From positions 281,984,709-282,048,708 of the forward strand of contig CM069432.1 in assembly GCA_035610365.1 (NCBI GenBank): a DNA stretch of 64,000 nucleotides, in the 5' to 3' direction. Source of the stretch: Aquatica leii. Its lineage: Eukaryota; Arthropoda; Insecta; Coleoptera; Lampyridae. The notes under the pieces are model-generated. The model saw nothing but the letters and a program-made list of their open reading frames with translations, made no database searches and was not told where the DNA came from. Below are positions 34,100 through 47,039 of this stretch, piece after piece (position 1 is the stretch's first letter; every line of letters starts with the position of its first letter). The position numbers were made by a program, and so were the translations under genes.

Positions 34100-36680
34100 T
34101 TCAACTTCGATCATGAAGATTAAATCAATATTTTGAAAATCCACTGTGGCTAAAAAATGTAGAGCGTACAAACGGCCATTCAGTTCGTAACTGATAAGTT
34201 ATCAGAACCTGATCAGCAGATCACAATTGGTCGTTATTCGTATGACCAAGTAGCTCGGTCGGGCAGAATTGCCGACAGGGTAAGTACTTTCCGGCAAATC
34301 CGTCACGCCTACTCAACGATCCACAGTTGTGATTGTTCCAAACTCCAAGGTGAATTTAAAAACAGTAGACGAGCGTAAAAAGACCCTATTAAAGATTTTA
34401 AATCCTACCACGTTTGGTTTACGACTAGACCAAGTGATATGAAAGTAAACATCTGGAGTCCGAAAAGATAGATCTGTCTAAAATTCTAGCGGATATTCTC
34501 AACAATGTCAGACCGCAGGGCAAAGTCCTTCCTATGATTTCTTTTTCGGACTTTCCATCTAACCTTTCCCGAGCAGCTAAAAGAGACGATCTATTAGCAA
34601 AATTTTGATGCCGCCTCTGACGAAATAGTTAAACAGGCTGAAGAACACTTTAATGTCGTAACGACAGACAGTGCAAATACTAATGACTAGGCCAGTCCTA
34701 CGTAGCCTTGAATTCATGCAGGGCCAAAGAATCTTGAGATGCTTTAAGTGCCAGAAGTTTGGTCACCAACAAGGTGGCCGCAAGGAAAAGTCAATGCGGT
34801 CATTGTCCCGAAAAAGATTGCCGAAAAACCGCAGGAGACCCTGTATGTGCTAACTGTATGAGATATGGCCATAAAAGCGATGCGGCAAAACATAAGGCGT
34901 CTTTTAACAATTGCCCGGGGTACTTAAAGAGCCTTGACGCCAAGATCTCTAATACCGATGAAGAACTGCGAGGACGCTTTTCTAACTCTTAGGATTGCGC
35001 AAGCGAATCTTCAGCGTTTTTGTGCTGCGACTTGGAAATCATGAGCTTCTCCCCCGACAATGACATATACATTTTGCTCAACCAAGATCCATATGTGTAT
35101 AGTTCTGGTTCAGGGTAAAGGCTTTGCCCTTCAACGGGATCACAGCATCCACTTCTATGCGGTATTTGTCGGTTATTGTTTTCAACAGCGCGAAGCCCGT
35201 CGGAGTAGTTACCCCCAGAAATCTAACTAATGACTGCACTGCCGTATCTATGGTCACAGTTAGAAACACTTTTTTGGGTATCGTCGGTCTTGATTGCCAA
35301 CCATGCGAGAATGTTCGTATTCATCGACAACATCTAGATAAAGTTTTGGACAAACTAAGAGGGTTACCGATTATTATAGCAGGTGATTTCAATACCAAAT
35401 CGCCGTTTTGGCATTGGCAAACGAGGCCGAAGTGTGGAAAACTTCGTGGGCGAACGTGACCTATGTGTTGTAAAAGCGTGATTGAAGTAATACAAAACAT
35501 TGATGTCATCGCAAGCTTTAGCTAGAAAAATTTCTAACTGGAAAGTTATTTCAGAGGTGTTTAAAAGTGGCTACCGACTGATACGTTTTAATTTAACTGT
35601 AAAAATCTCCGATAGGTTCCAATCCCTAAGTGTATCCTCGTTGCCAAAAGCATAGATCCTACCAAGCTGAACGAAGCTGTCAGCGCCCTACTTCTTACTT
35701 ATTTTTCACGTGGAGCTAAGTGTCACGATCATAATTCTATCGACGTATCCATTGATAAGCTGACCAAGCTAACTCTCGAATCTAACCAAAATGGGCAAAA
35801 CTCAATGGCTAAAGTCGTACAAGGCCGCGCTACACCGATACAACTGGCACAATTAAGTCAATAGTTAGTTTCTTGTTCCTAGACGACGATCAATTACCAA
35901 GCCCAAATTAGATCCCGATCTTTTGCAAATATTGAGTCCCGATAAGACTGAGTAGGTACAAAAGAGGATATAGCTAGCAGGATAAAACTACCGAAGTACA
36001 CTGTAACGTACTAAGAACAGTTGTACAAGATTTCCTCTTTTCTACATTAATTGACCTATTGAACTCTTGTGTTTAATACATGGCAACATCCTTCCACAAA
36101 AATTGTTCAATCCCAGTCAATATGGTTTCGTTCCTGGCAAATTAACGACAGAAGTTATTCGTAAATTAATGACGAAAGTACAGACGAACGTCTCCAAGTA
36201 CAGACTTTGCATTTTTATAGACATTTCAGAAGCGTTCAATAACGTATGGTGGTCATCGATCATTGAAGCTTTTGTCGTTAAGAGAATACCTGCAGACGTC
36301 GTACGCCTCATTCGTAGTTATCTAACGAGTCGCTCGATAACTTATTCTACGAACGTTTCTGGTGGTCCTACACAAAACGACTGATAAAAAGTTGCCCACA
36401 AAGATTGGTTTTCGGGTCGACCTTGTAGAATGTAGTTGTGAAATCCCTTCTAAAACAAGATCTACCTGATAACTGACATTTTTCTTTCACTATCACAGTG
36501 TCCGCAGACAACAGTTCCGACCTAGAGGCAAAATCGCGACAATGTCTAGACATTTTGACTTCTTGGGCTGTCAACAATAAATGCTGCTAACCTATCCCGT
36601 CAACTCTTCTTCTTTACCAGTGCTTGAGACCGGCAAAAACATCCATCAAGCTACTCAATCTACCCATTGAATGCTGCAGG
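34100..36680 (+). mobile_element. R1-clade LINE, decayed copy
   Basis: ORF1 end at 34.73-34.96 kb: CFKCQKFGHQQGG, CGHCPEKDC and CANCMRYGHKSDAAKHKASF, the zinc knuckles of R1-like gag proteins. The endonuclease at 35.13-35.46 kb includes GVVTPRNLTNDCTAVSMVTV and IIIAGDFNTKSPFWHWQTR. The RT at 36.06-36.38 kb includes FNPSQYGFVPGKLTTEVIRK and IFIDISEAFNNVWWSSIIEA. The YADD box is not recognisable. Stops and shifts are many. The ends are approximate. It is a likely relative of the copy at 1-1,165. Confidence 0.85.
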
Positions 36681-36689
36681 TTTACATTA

Positions 36690-37283
36690 AGATCTTAATA
36701 ATGCTTTTTATTTGAATATACATTTTTTCCGAAGAGATTCAAAATACGAAAATACAAAAAATATTTATATTATCAACTGCAGCTAATGTAATATAAATCG
36801 GTCGCATGTGCAAATGATGTTTTGATGTATACGGTTTTATCACCTTTGTTTATAGTGACATGGAAACTAAGCAAACATAACCGTTTTAAATTGCTTTGCG
36901 CAGACAAGAATTTACTTTTAATGCTACATATAGTACTTTTCGCCGACATTACAAATTTAAAAAAATAAAAATTGTAAATAAACAACGAAATTAAAACTAA
37001 AACGGATTAGTTTTCATTTGCCCAAAAATAAACGTTGACTATGTCTTTATTTAGTTGAAATTTAATGACATTGTAATCACATCGTAATTATGAAATGTTC
37101 CTGCAGATAAAGATAGTAAAACCGCAAATATCAAAATTTTAAAAGTTGTTATTTATCAATCAACCAATTTTAACACAAAAAATTTCGTGTTCACAGCAAT
37201 AATAATTTGGAATTTTCATAAACCTTAAATGTATTCAGTTCTAACACAGGTGACCAAGTTGTGCCAGATAAAAAAAACAACTA
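36690..37283. other. 3' flank of GMC copy B, no gene seen
   Basis: This is AT-rich spacer between the LINE and the stop of copy B. No canonical AATAAA was found within about 100 nt after the stop on the minus strand; a variant AATACA lies near 37,225. Confidence 0.4.
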
Positions 37284-39249
37284 TTAACAGTCTTTTTTAA
37301 TCAAATCCGATGCTTTTTCTGCAATCATTATTACAGGAGCGTGATTGTGACCTGCAACTGGTGTAGGAAAAATACTAGCATCAACAACTCTTAAATTTTC
37401 AATTCCATGAACTTTTAACTCGTGATTAACAACAGCATTGATCGGGTTTGCTCCCATCTTACATGTACCACTACCATGATACAAATGTGAAGTAAAATGC
37501 CTTAAATGACAGTACCAATAACTTTTCGATAAAAATTGATGATTTTTTGTGCACTCTGAAATAGGTAATTCCAATAAAGAGGCGTTTATTTCTCTGAAAG
37601 CATCTGTTTCTATTAGTTTAATAGCCAACTGCGTTGCTTCGTAAAGTACTTTTATATCTTTTTCGTCCTTATCCGAAAGGTACTGTGCGTCAATTAAAGG
37701 GTATTCAAAAGGATCACTTGATTTTAGTCGAATCGTTCCAGATGATTTTGGATGGAGTACTATACATATTATTGAAAATGATTGCTGCGGATTCATTTTA
37801 CCCCATGTTGACTCATAAGAAGACTTAGTGTAATGATACGCTTTTTGTACATAACTGTTACTGTTATTAGATGGTTGTAGAAGCAGCTCAAAATCTGGAT
37901 TTTGCGAATTAGGGTTGTCATTATATTTTGATTTATAAAATGCAATGCCTTGTAAATTTGCTGCAATTGTATAAGGTCCGTAACCTTTCAGATATTGTTC
38001 AACAAATATTTCTGTTGGTTGATAGGGTTCAGTATAATTACTAGAGAAATGTAAACCAAAATAGGCAGCATGATCATCAAACGAATTGCCGACTGGTAAG
38101 TCCTTGATTAGATGAGTTCCAAGAGTATCAAGATGCTTTTTAGGCCCAATCCCTGACAACATTAGTATTTGTGGTGATCCAACTACTCCAGCAGAAAGTA
38201 TCACTTCTTTGTTTGCACGAACCGAGTACAATGTTTCGTTATAACTAAAAGTAACTCCCAACGCTTTTTTAGAGTGTTTATCAATAAGAACCCTTGTAAC
38301 GTAACTGTCAACAAGTACTTGTAAGTTTTCTCTTGATAGTACTGAGTTTAAATACACTTTAGCAGTACTACCTCGTTTCCCTTTTATGTAATTAAAATGT
38401 GTTTTTGAAGCACCAATCTGAGATTTACCGTTATAGTCGATTACCTTGTAACCTAATTCAACGTTGGCTTGAAGGAATGCATTCAGTTGAGGACTATTTG
38501 GTTCATGGTACTCTACATTAAGATTTCCTTCAGTTTCATGATATTCTAAATCTCCATTTATAGTAAAATTTTCAGATTTTTTAAAGTATGGTAAAACGTC
38601 TTTGTAACTCCAACCTGGATTATTCATCTTTTGCCAATTGTTGTAATCTTCCTTATTGCCTCTAGAATATACTAAGCCGTTAATAAGACTTGATCCACCC
38701 AAACCTTTACCGCGCGGGTACGCACATTCTTGATTTATCATACCTAAAAGCTTTTTAAGAATATAACTCTATCGGGTAACTTGCTTACCTAAACAAGCAT
38801 ATCTTTGTGGTGTCGTTTTATAATTCCAATTAAACTCGTGTCCTTGTAAATAAAGAATCATTGCAGGTATATTTACAAATAAATTTTCTATTCCACCAGC
38901 TTCTAATAGTAACACCGATTTTTGAGGATCTTCAGACAATCGACTTGCGATTACAGCACCCGCCGATCCACCTCCTACTATAATATAATCGTACCTTCTA
39001 CCATAATCTAATCAGAAAAAAAACTTATTCTAAGTAAGTATGAAGTTATGATATACTTTTTTGAGTGTCGTCTTTTGGTTTATGAATTGATGCGTCTTCT
39101 GGTAGAATAAATGAATTGGCTTTTACAATTCCCTCTTCAATGAGACTTACATATTTTTTAATTGCTTTATGGTTAATACTTGTGGTTTGTTGTAAGAGGA
39201 TGACTAGGTACGTATACACTATCACACGCATTGTACAAACAATATACAA
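37284..39249 (-). CDS. GMC oxidoreductase copy B (secreted, FAD-dependent), 3 exons
   Basis: Exon 1 is 39,057-39,249, exon 2 is 38,789-39,007 and exon 3 is 37,284-38,743; the introns are 49 and 45 bp, GT-AG and phase 1, at the same places as in copies A and C. The joined frame is 623 residues, open throughout. The signal peptide includes [19 protein letters not shown] loop [19 protein letters not shown] comes next. Signature 1 is [20 protein letters not shown] and signature 2 is [15 protein letters not shown]. The catalytic pair is His560 ([10 protein letters not shown]) and His603 (GHNHAP). It has N-glycosylation sites such as SENFTIN and SSNYTEP. It is clearly paralogous to A and C, and differences are scattered substitutions without indels in most of exon 3. 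The role is inferred as an extracellular alcohol or sugar oxidase; the substrate is unknown. Confidence 0.94.
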
Positions 39250-39310
39250 CTGATGTGAATTCAGTAATTACACTGAAGATTGTTTTATTTGTAAATTAAA
39301 AGTCGTAATA

Positions 39311-39319
39311 ATATAAATA
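39311..39319 (-). promoter_or_regulatory. TATA-like box of GMC copy B
   Basis: The minus strand reads TATTTATAT about 62 nt before the start codon, conserved at the same place upstream of copy C. A TCAGTG initiator-like word follows about 40 nt downstream. The spacing is longer than the usual 30 nt, so the assignment is tentative. Confidence 0.5.
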
Positions 39320-39701
39320 CCGTTTCACTTAACCTCACTCGTCATGCGTAAGCGAATAAATCTAAATAGATATTAAGTTTTGATTTTGTAATACAGGTTA
39401 CTATTTAATTGATAAAATGCGTTTACATATTCATAGATTTAAACAATAAAGACTATAAATATACTTTCAAGTTGTTAAACTAAATCTATCTATCATTTAA
39501 ATAACGTAAGTAATGCATTCTTAAAGTGGAATATAGATATAAAAATAAATTATTTGTCTCAAGGTCCATAAAATATTTTGGTTATAATTTATTTTATTTT
39601 AAACATGTTTCGACATTATAAAATGTCATCGTCAGTAATTCTACAAATAGTACAAAATATTAAAAATATAGCTAACAAATAAATTATAAAAAAGCATACC
39701 T

Positions 39702-40345
39702 ATTAATATTATTAAATTGACAAATGTCAAAAATAACAAATTAAAACTATCAATAAACACACAGCCTGAAATGATAAAAATAAATTTAAATAGAATAAAT
39801 AGAAAAGTAAAGTTAGAATTCAGGATTAAGAAGAGGAGAAGTAAGAAGGAATAGGATCTTTATAGAGATTCTTCTTTACATAAATCTGGTGTTTACAAAA
39901 TTTCATGTTTTTCTTGTAATTCTTCTTATGTCGGCCAAATTGGAAGAAAGTTCAAAATTGGATTAAAAGAACATATTTATTTTATTAATAGAAATTTAAA
40001 TACTGATATCTGTAATACCTGTTCTGCCTTTGCTAATCACATTTTTTCTACTAGTCATTCTTTTTCTTCTGATCTTAACATTAAATTTCTTTATTTTTGT
40101 AATAAAGGCCATTATCTCAACAATCTTAAAATTTTAGAAATTCATCGTTTTTCTAATGATAATTCTTCTACGTGTCTCAATGAACTTATCAATATAAACA
40201 GTTCTCCTCTTCTTAATCCTAAATTCTAACATTCCTTTTCTATTTTTTATTTTTAAATTTATTTTTATCATTTCTGGCTGTGTGTTTATTAATAGTTTCA
40301 ATTTGTTATTTTTGGCATTTTTCAATTTAATAATATTAATTAATA
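39702..40345 (+). mobile_element. Penelope-like GIY-YIG remnant between inverted repeats
   Basis: The plus strand at 39,850-40,228 reads SGVYKISCFSCNSSYVGQIG, then LKEHIYF, SAFANHIFSTSHSF, LYFCNKGHYLNNLKILEIHR and NSSPLLNPKF. This is the GIY-YIG endonuclease end of a Penelope-like element (GVYKI...YVGQIGR is the GIY-YIG pair region). It is bracketed by inverted repeats at 39,702-39,840 and 40,203-40,345 that share CACACAGCC-type words. Penelope copies are known to carry flanking repeats in unusual orientations. The polymerase part is missing. Confidence 0.75.
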
Positions 40346-40359
40346 AAATTAATGTAATT

Positions 40360-43300
40360 GTTTATCCACTAACATACACTGGAGATATTTTCGTAATGTG
40401 GTAGAAATAGGACTCTGTTTTCTTGTGTCCGGTGTCAACTTCATAGATTGAATTAGAAATCTTCTTCATAATTTTGTATAGTCCAATTCTCAGTTCAACC
40501 ATTTTCTTCCTATTTAATCTATTCCCGTTTTCCACGTATGCTTTGTCTCCCACTTCCAATTTATGTTCTTCCCTATACCGGTCAAATATTTTTTTATTAT
40601 ATTGATGAGATTTTATTGTGTTCTCCAGAGCAATTTTCCTATCTCTTTCCAGATCTTCTTTTATGCATCTTAATTTCAATTCAATTGGTAAAATATTAAT
40701 ATTTTTACCTTCCAAAAAGTATTTTAGAGAAAATTTTGTAATTGTATGTTCCGTTTTATTATATTTATGTGCAATGGTAGTCCATGCTATTTTTTTATCA
40801 CTTTCATTTATCTTACATCTTATCTTATTAACTACAGTTTGATTTAGTCTTTCATTGAGCCCATTCCAAAATGGTGAATCTACAGCAGTGAAAACTATTT
40901 TTGTTTTCATTTTTCAAAAATTCTTTAAATTCTTTAGAATTTAAACTAGGGAATTGGTCCGTTAACACCATTTCAATATTGTAATTTTGTGTTACACTTT
41001 CTATTAGTTTAATAAAATATTGGAACTTTGATTTCTTGATGTAAGAATATAAGCATACCTTGTAAAATGATCGACCAGAAGGTGTAAGTATTTTTTTGTC
41101 GACCGTGATCCTCCAAAGCCTCCAATGGTATCAATAGATATAATTTCAAATGGACGTGTTGCTAGACCTAAATATGACATTAAACGATATTTTGATTTCC
41201 TCCTTGATTTGTTTTTTATACAAACTTCGCATTCATCCTAAATTTGTTTAATGTTTGCAATGATGTTCTTCGCTGTGTATAATGGCGTTATTTTATTTGT
41301 CATCTGTGTTCTTCCAATGTGGCAGTAAGTATCGTGGACACCTTTTTTGCTCAGTTCTTCTGATAATATGATTTTTTTTTCTTCTCATCTTTGTATAGTA
41401 AATTTCATTTTTAAATGTAAGTTTTTCTTTTTCTAGGTCAAGATTTGTTTGTTGGTCATTTTTTATATCTTCTAGATTTATTAAATTTACAACTTTTTAA
41501 AAAAATCTTCAGTATTGTCATGAGATTCTAGAACTGGGTTTCTGCTTAAACAGTCTGCTTCTTGGTTTAATTTTCCTGGGTTATATTTAATTTTAAAATT
41601 ATATTGGGATAAATAATATGTCAAATCTCCTAGTTCTTCGTCAGTTCTAGCCTTGATGTTCATATTTTCTAATGGTTCATGATCTGAATATACGATAAAT
41701 TCTTTTCCCATAAGCCAGGGCTGCCAATACTTCACAGCTTCTTTTATTGCTAGACATTCTATACATATTGCCTTCTTCTTTTTTTGAGCTTCAGTTAACT
41801 TTTTTGAAAAATAAGCAACTAGTTTACTGTTTCCATTTTTATCTTCTTGTTTTAACACCGTGTAAATCATTATTGGTAATTCGGGGTCAAAAATATTCAT
41901 AATTGGTTCTGAACATAGCAATTTTTTTATTTTATCAAATGATTCCTGACATTCTGCTGACCATATGAATTTTACATCTTTCCGTAATAAATTGTGTAAA
42001 GGATCTAGAACAATTGCACTGTGTGGTACAAATTTATGATGAAAATTTACTTTACCTAGGAATTTCCGTGTATTTTTCTTTGTGTTTGGAAATGGAAAGT
42101 TTTTGACAGCAGTTAAATAATCTTTCAAAGGTCTGATTGAATTTTTTTCAATTATGTGACCTAAATATTTGGCGTGATTACTTGCAAAAGAACATTTCAA
42201 AAATTTAATTCTAAAGTTTTTTGTTCATATTGCTTCCATTATTCTCGATAGATGTATTAAATGTTCTCTAAAAGTTTTCGAAAAAATTAAGATGTCATCT
42301 ATAAAATTTACCGTGATGTTACCGTTTTTTCTTTCGGATTGTTACGTTGTATGATCTGCAATTCTTCATTTTGCATTGATTTGAAGTTTTTGATGCAATC
42401 TAATACGATTAGAAAATCATAGTTAAAGTTTTCATTATCTACTACAAAAACATTCATATTTCTCACAATATTGTAAATTTTTGTTTTTAATGTTACCATA
42501 CCTTTTGTTTTTTTTTACCATTAATAGTTTTCAAGTTAAGTTTTTTTATATTATTTGTATTTTCTTTTGGCTGTATCTTCAATAACTTTGCATTTATTGT
42601 TGACACATTTGAACCTGAATCCTAAATTCCCGAAACATTTAAAATATCATTTAATATTAACTTTACTTTTATTATTGGTGGTACTTCTAGTTTTTTGGAT
42701 TCTCTTCGTTCAGCTCAATTTCCAATTCTCAGTTATTTACAGTTTTTAAAACTGTTTTTTTTTATTTTAATCTTTAAACCAGCAATTGGATGGTAACGTA
42801 TCCCCCTATTCTCGCAGACACAGATTTGGCATGTTTTTTTTTCTCAATTTTTATTGATCTATTGTCAGAATATGTATTATCTTTTTTATCATATTTATTC
42901 TTCCCACCAAAATGTTTCAATCTTCCTAATTCGTTGTAAAGTTTCTGTGTTAATTTTATCAGCCACATAATTAGGTAAGCCAAATGCTATAAGGTCTATG
43001 AGCGTCCCAGTATCAATTGATTTTCTTACTTCCAATAATTTTCTTTTTTTAAAGCATACTCAAGTAACGAACCTGCTTGATATTTAAAAGCTAGAGCATT
43101 TCTAATGGGCCACCATCCTTTCTTTGCAAACGTCTCACAAAAACTTTTCTCCCATTTGTTCCACTCTAATTTCACTGTAAGTTTTATTAACATGAAGCTG
43201 TACCAATCTATGCTAGAGTATTCCAAAAATTTTTTTTAAGCATTTAAATTTTTTTATCTTTATTGATTTAGAACCGTTCACATACTTTATTAAAATCTCT

Positions 43301-43800
43301 AATCTAATGGCAAGCGTTTGAGTTCCTACCATTGAATTTCACAATAATAAAATCCTTTGCAATTTTCCTTAGATTATGATTTTCAGATTTTATTTGTTTA
43401 TATTCAAGCAACTTCTTTCACAATTTTTCAAACGATTCATTTGAGCCACTAGATATAGATTCAACACTATTTGTTTCTGCAAAAATTTCTTCCAAATAAA
43501 AAATCGTTAAACTGTAGGTTTTGTTCTTCATCCAAATATATTTTTGATATGTCATCTGTCAGAGTTATCCATATTTTCCTTGTTTGATACCTTTTATTTA
43601 ATGCTTTTCTTACTTTGACATAGTTTTGAGTATTTGTAATAAATTGATGCAAGTTTGCAGGTTGGAATTCGACTGGTATTCCAAAAATCTGTCCGTTAGG
43701 TGTAGCTATCGAGTTTATGCATATGTTGTTTGATTTTCCATCTGTTGTTGGTTTCACAACAAAATCAAATCTTAATCTTTCCATGTTTCGTGAAATATTT
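40360..43800 (-). mobile_element. Ty3/Gypsy retrotransposon fossil
   Basis: On the minus strand there is a gag-like region (about 42.8-43.8 kb; WNKWEKSFCETFAKKGW is legible). An RT/RNase H region follows (about 41.5-42.5 kb; NHAKYLGHIIEKNSIRPLKD, FSKKLTEAQK, YSDHEPLENM). The integrase end is at about 40.4-41.4 kb (NGLNERLNQTVVNKIRCKIN). The order gag-RT-RNase H-integrase is that of Gypsy elements. It is heavily broken, with probably more than ten breaks. No LTR pair was recognised, so the edges are approximate and the element is older than the Copia copy. It lies in what was the upstream region of GMC copy B. Confidence 0.85.
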
Positions 43801-43879
43801 GCAGAAAATGTTGTTTTATAATGTTATTGATCTTTTATAATCAAAGACTTAATTGTTTTTCTCTAAAAAATTAAAGCTT

Positions 43880-44300
43880 TTATTTAACAAATTCATTTTA
43901 TAGTCTCGCAATTAGACAAGTGTCAAAAAAACAACTTTAGACCCGCTGTATAAAAAATCTTTCAAAACAGCAATTTCCTATTTTGCCTCCGAACTATATC
44001 ACGATGTATCTGAGAATGTATAGTAAAATTTTATCTATGAAGTGTTTACACCTAACTCTATGGGGGGCAAACATACCAAAGATGAATGATTGAGCGTGGT
44101 TGCGTTTTACGTCGCGGTTCAGGTCGCGGTTTATTTCGTGATCGCGGTTGCGGCTTACATCGATGTATACGGGAATGTGTTTCAACTTTGAAAATTGAGG
44201 TTCTATTGTAAAGTTGAAGTTGCATTCTAATTTTGCAGTTTTTACCTTGTTAATGTAAAAAGTGACTATTTTCAAAGTAATATTATTTCCAAGAGTCATG
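43880..44300. repeat. Distal upstream module of GMC copy B, displaced
   Basis: This aligns with 62,500-62,830 upstream of copy C (AATCTTTCAAAACA.CAATT, TATTTTGC, GAATGTA...TAAAATTT, CAAACATACCAAAGATG, then an identical 23-mer at 44,111-44,133 and 62,696-62,718, and TTGTAAAGTTG). It would normally lie about 0.6-1 kb from copy B. About 4.3 kb of Penelope and Gypsy sequence (39.56-43.87 kb) now separate it. Confidence 0.7.
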
Positions 44301-45883
44301 TACACGGATCATTTAAAGCACCTGACTTAATTAATTGCTTACTAAAATACTATAACCAATTAACAATGTACTTACTTGTACTAATATTATTGAACACGTT
44401 TTATACAAAACGTATTAATTAAGTAATTAATTAAGTTTGCTTAAAGTCAGGCAATTATGATGAATAACAGCCAACGACAATTGTTATCTGCAACAAACCA
44501 CAATAAGTTCATGTTTATCAAATGCTTATGATTATAATTACATATATACAAAAACTTTTGCACGTTGCTTTGTTCCAAATTTTTTTTTGCAATAAGCAAA
44601 TAAATGCAGCGGTGTTGGAATTGAATCAGTAAATTTTCAATTACCTTGTTTTGGACCGTGAGATAAACGGCAAGGAAACCATCTTTGGTATGCGCGGTAT
44701 TATAAGAAACTATAGATTTACTTTACATAGACGTGACATCGAGGTAGCAACTGCGCTTATTAATTCATCTTTAGTATTTTCGCATCTTTTTAAAGGTTCT
44801 TGCTTATTTGAGTTCTTGCTCATGCACCTTTGGTATGTTTGTACACCTCGACATCGTCATCGTCGTAAATCGCGTAGTAAGCAGCGATCATAAAAAATAA
44901 AGGTTTGTTTTACATAAATGTGGCATCTATGTATCGAGCGCAACTACAACCGCGCCCTTTTACAGCTGTGTAGATTTTGGATGCTTGTTTGAGTTCTTTG
45001 ATTGGTTTCACGATTCAATGAAGCTCTTTACGAAAGTAAACGAAAAGTTTGCAACTTCGCTTAGAACATTGACACGTTCTAAACCTGAATAGGATTCTTA
45101 TCTTAGTATAAACTTTATCACATTCTAATCACAACCAACAATAAAGTATTAAAAATTGTTAGAAATCGTATTAATTGCGTATTTAGATAGATTGTATATG
45201 ACTGTTATAACAAAAAAATCTCAGTTTAGCGTTGACATAAAATGCAAAAACTGCCCTCTATGTACTGTTTCACGGTCGTGTAAGATGGTATTTTAAATAC
45301 ATATCGGTCAGTTATCACCATAACATTTATCTTATTAATTTGTAGAAAATAAGTTACTTTTGTTGCGATTTGCCAAACCATTGGCATTTCAAAGACCTAT
45401 ACGTAATGATAAGATGTTCTTTAATTGATTGTCATACCGTTTTGGTTCATTAACTGAAGGAAAACGGCTTTATATTTAGTAAGGCGGTGGTTTAGATGTC
45501 TTTTAATACATGTATGTATGATATTCCGGTTCTTGTTTATTGTTGAATTAATTAATTTGGCAATTGAATAGGTAGAATTTTGGGTTGATCACGATGTTGA
45601 TGGTTGTTATCTCTTGATTTAATTTATGCTTTTTGTAATTATAGGTGTACAGAGTGCACACTTTGCTAGAGTATTTTTGGATTTCTGATGCAGTGTTAAA
45701 TTTTAGCCACCTTTACATTTGTATAGTCTTTTTCAGTGATATTTAGAATAACCATATAACTAGCGCCGTGAACATTGTATGAAGTTACTTTTTTATGTGG
45801 CGTTTCAACTTGTTATTCACATGGGTCTTATGTATTCTAAAATGTTACAAATCGTTATTTTGTATTTAGAAAACATATTTATT
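44301..45883. other. No recognised gene; inverted word pairs
   Basis: Around 44,321 and 44,445 CCTGACTTAATTAATT and its approximate reverse complement form a loose inverted repeat. Around 44,680 and 44,825 the words CATCTTTGGTATG and CACCTTTGGTATGTTTGTAC are reverse complements of the CATACCAAAGATG motif in the upstream module. No coding frame was seen. Confidence 0.4.
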
Positions 45884-46040
45884 CTAAATTAAAATTAACG
45901 GCTGCACCGTCTAAGGACGCTACTAATTGTCATTTCGCTTTACGGGCGGGGATAAACGTGGTACAGCAATTTTTACTCGCTCTTTATCTGTTCGAAAACC
46001 GCTGAGAACGTTTGTGTGTCTAGTGCTATTTTAACTCATC
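45884..46040 (+). repeat. Dispersed repeat, inverted partner of 31,690-31,890
   Basis: This has the same ordered set of words as the 31.7-31.9 kb copy but on the plus strand. After it, 46,041-47,040 is AT-rich with no supported gene. Confidence 0.6.
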
Positions 46041-47039
46041 GCGAGGTTTTCCAGAACGTATACCGAAAGATATGGAATATTCAAGAAGGATTTCCAAAAT
46101 GTATAAATGCGGCACAAATAAATCAGAGGTCAGTTATTTCCATAATTCTAAAACGGTAGTGTTAAGAAGATTATTCAAGTTAGAATAAATAAGTGATTAA
46201 CGCGTGTGAGATAAACATACGGAGTATAACCTTGTACGTGACTTTAGTGTAAACAAATAAGTGTTAAATAGTTATCCGCGGACTTATCTTCGTGTAAGTG
46301 TTTTTTATTAAATATCCTAAGATTTAATTAATTCGGTTAGTTATAAACGTGTACATATTTTTAGTATAAATAAATTAGTAATAATAAAATTCGTTACAGT
46401 ACTAATATCTAAGGGACCTGCATACTCTAAAGGGTATTAATGTATTGTTCTTCATTTAATAAAAAGCAAGTATTTTATGTAAAATAATATTTCTTGACTT
46501 AACGTAACTGTTTATAAGAAGTAATCTGCGGTTATAAAATTTAAATTTTTAACAATGAAAAAATTAGAACGAAGATTATTTATAGCTTATTACAGTAAAA
46601 TCGGTTCTTTGTGACACTTTTTAAAATCCCCAATTATTGCAATAAATATTATTAACGTAAATAAAATACTCTATTATACATATATTCGCTGTCTTACTGT
46701 TTTTACAAATCCCTACTCTTTTGTACACACAATTTTGATTAACGGTTGTTACAAAACCCCCTCTGGGGTTTTAATACAAGCAAGAAAAGTAAACAAAAAC
46801 TCAATTATACGTGCAAAAAAGTATTGCATTCTTATTACATGAGTTGACTATCTTCAAGAATATTTTAATCAAAAACCATATATTTCGGCGGTCATTACGA
46901 TCAAAAAATGTTATACGACTTATAGGTCAATGTGTCTTTGTTTTACAAAAAAATGATAAATGAATTAGCGATGACAAATTAATTTAAACCGATATGGTTT
47001 TTTCAATAAAAGTGTACGTGCTGATTACTTCAGGCCATA

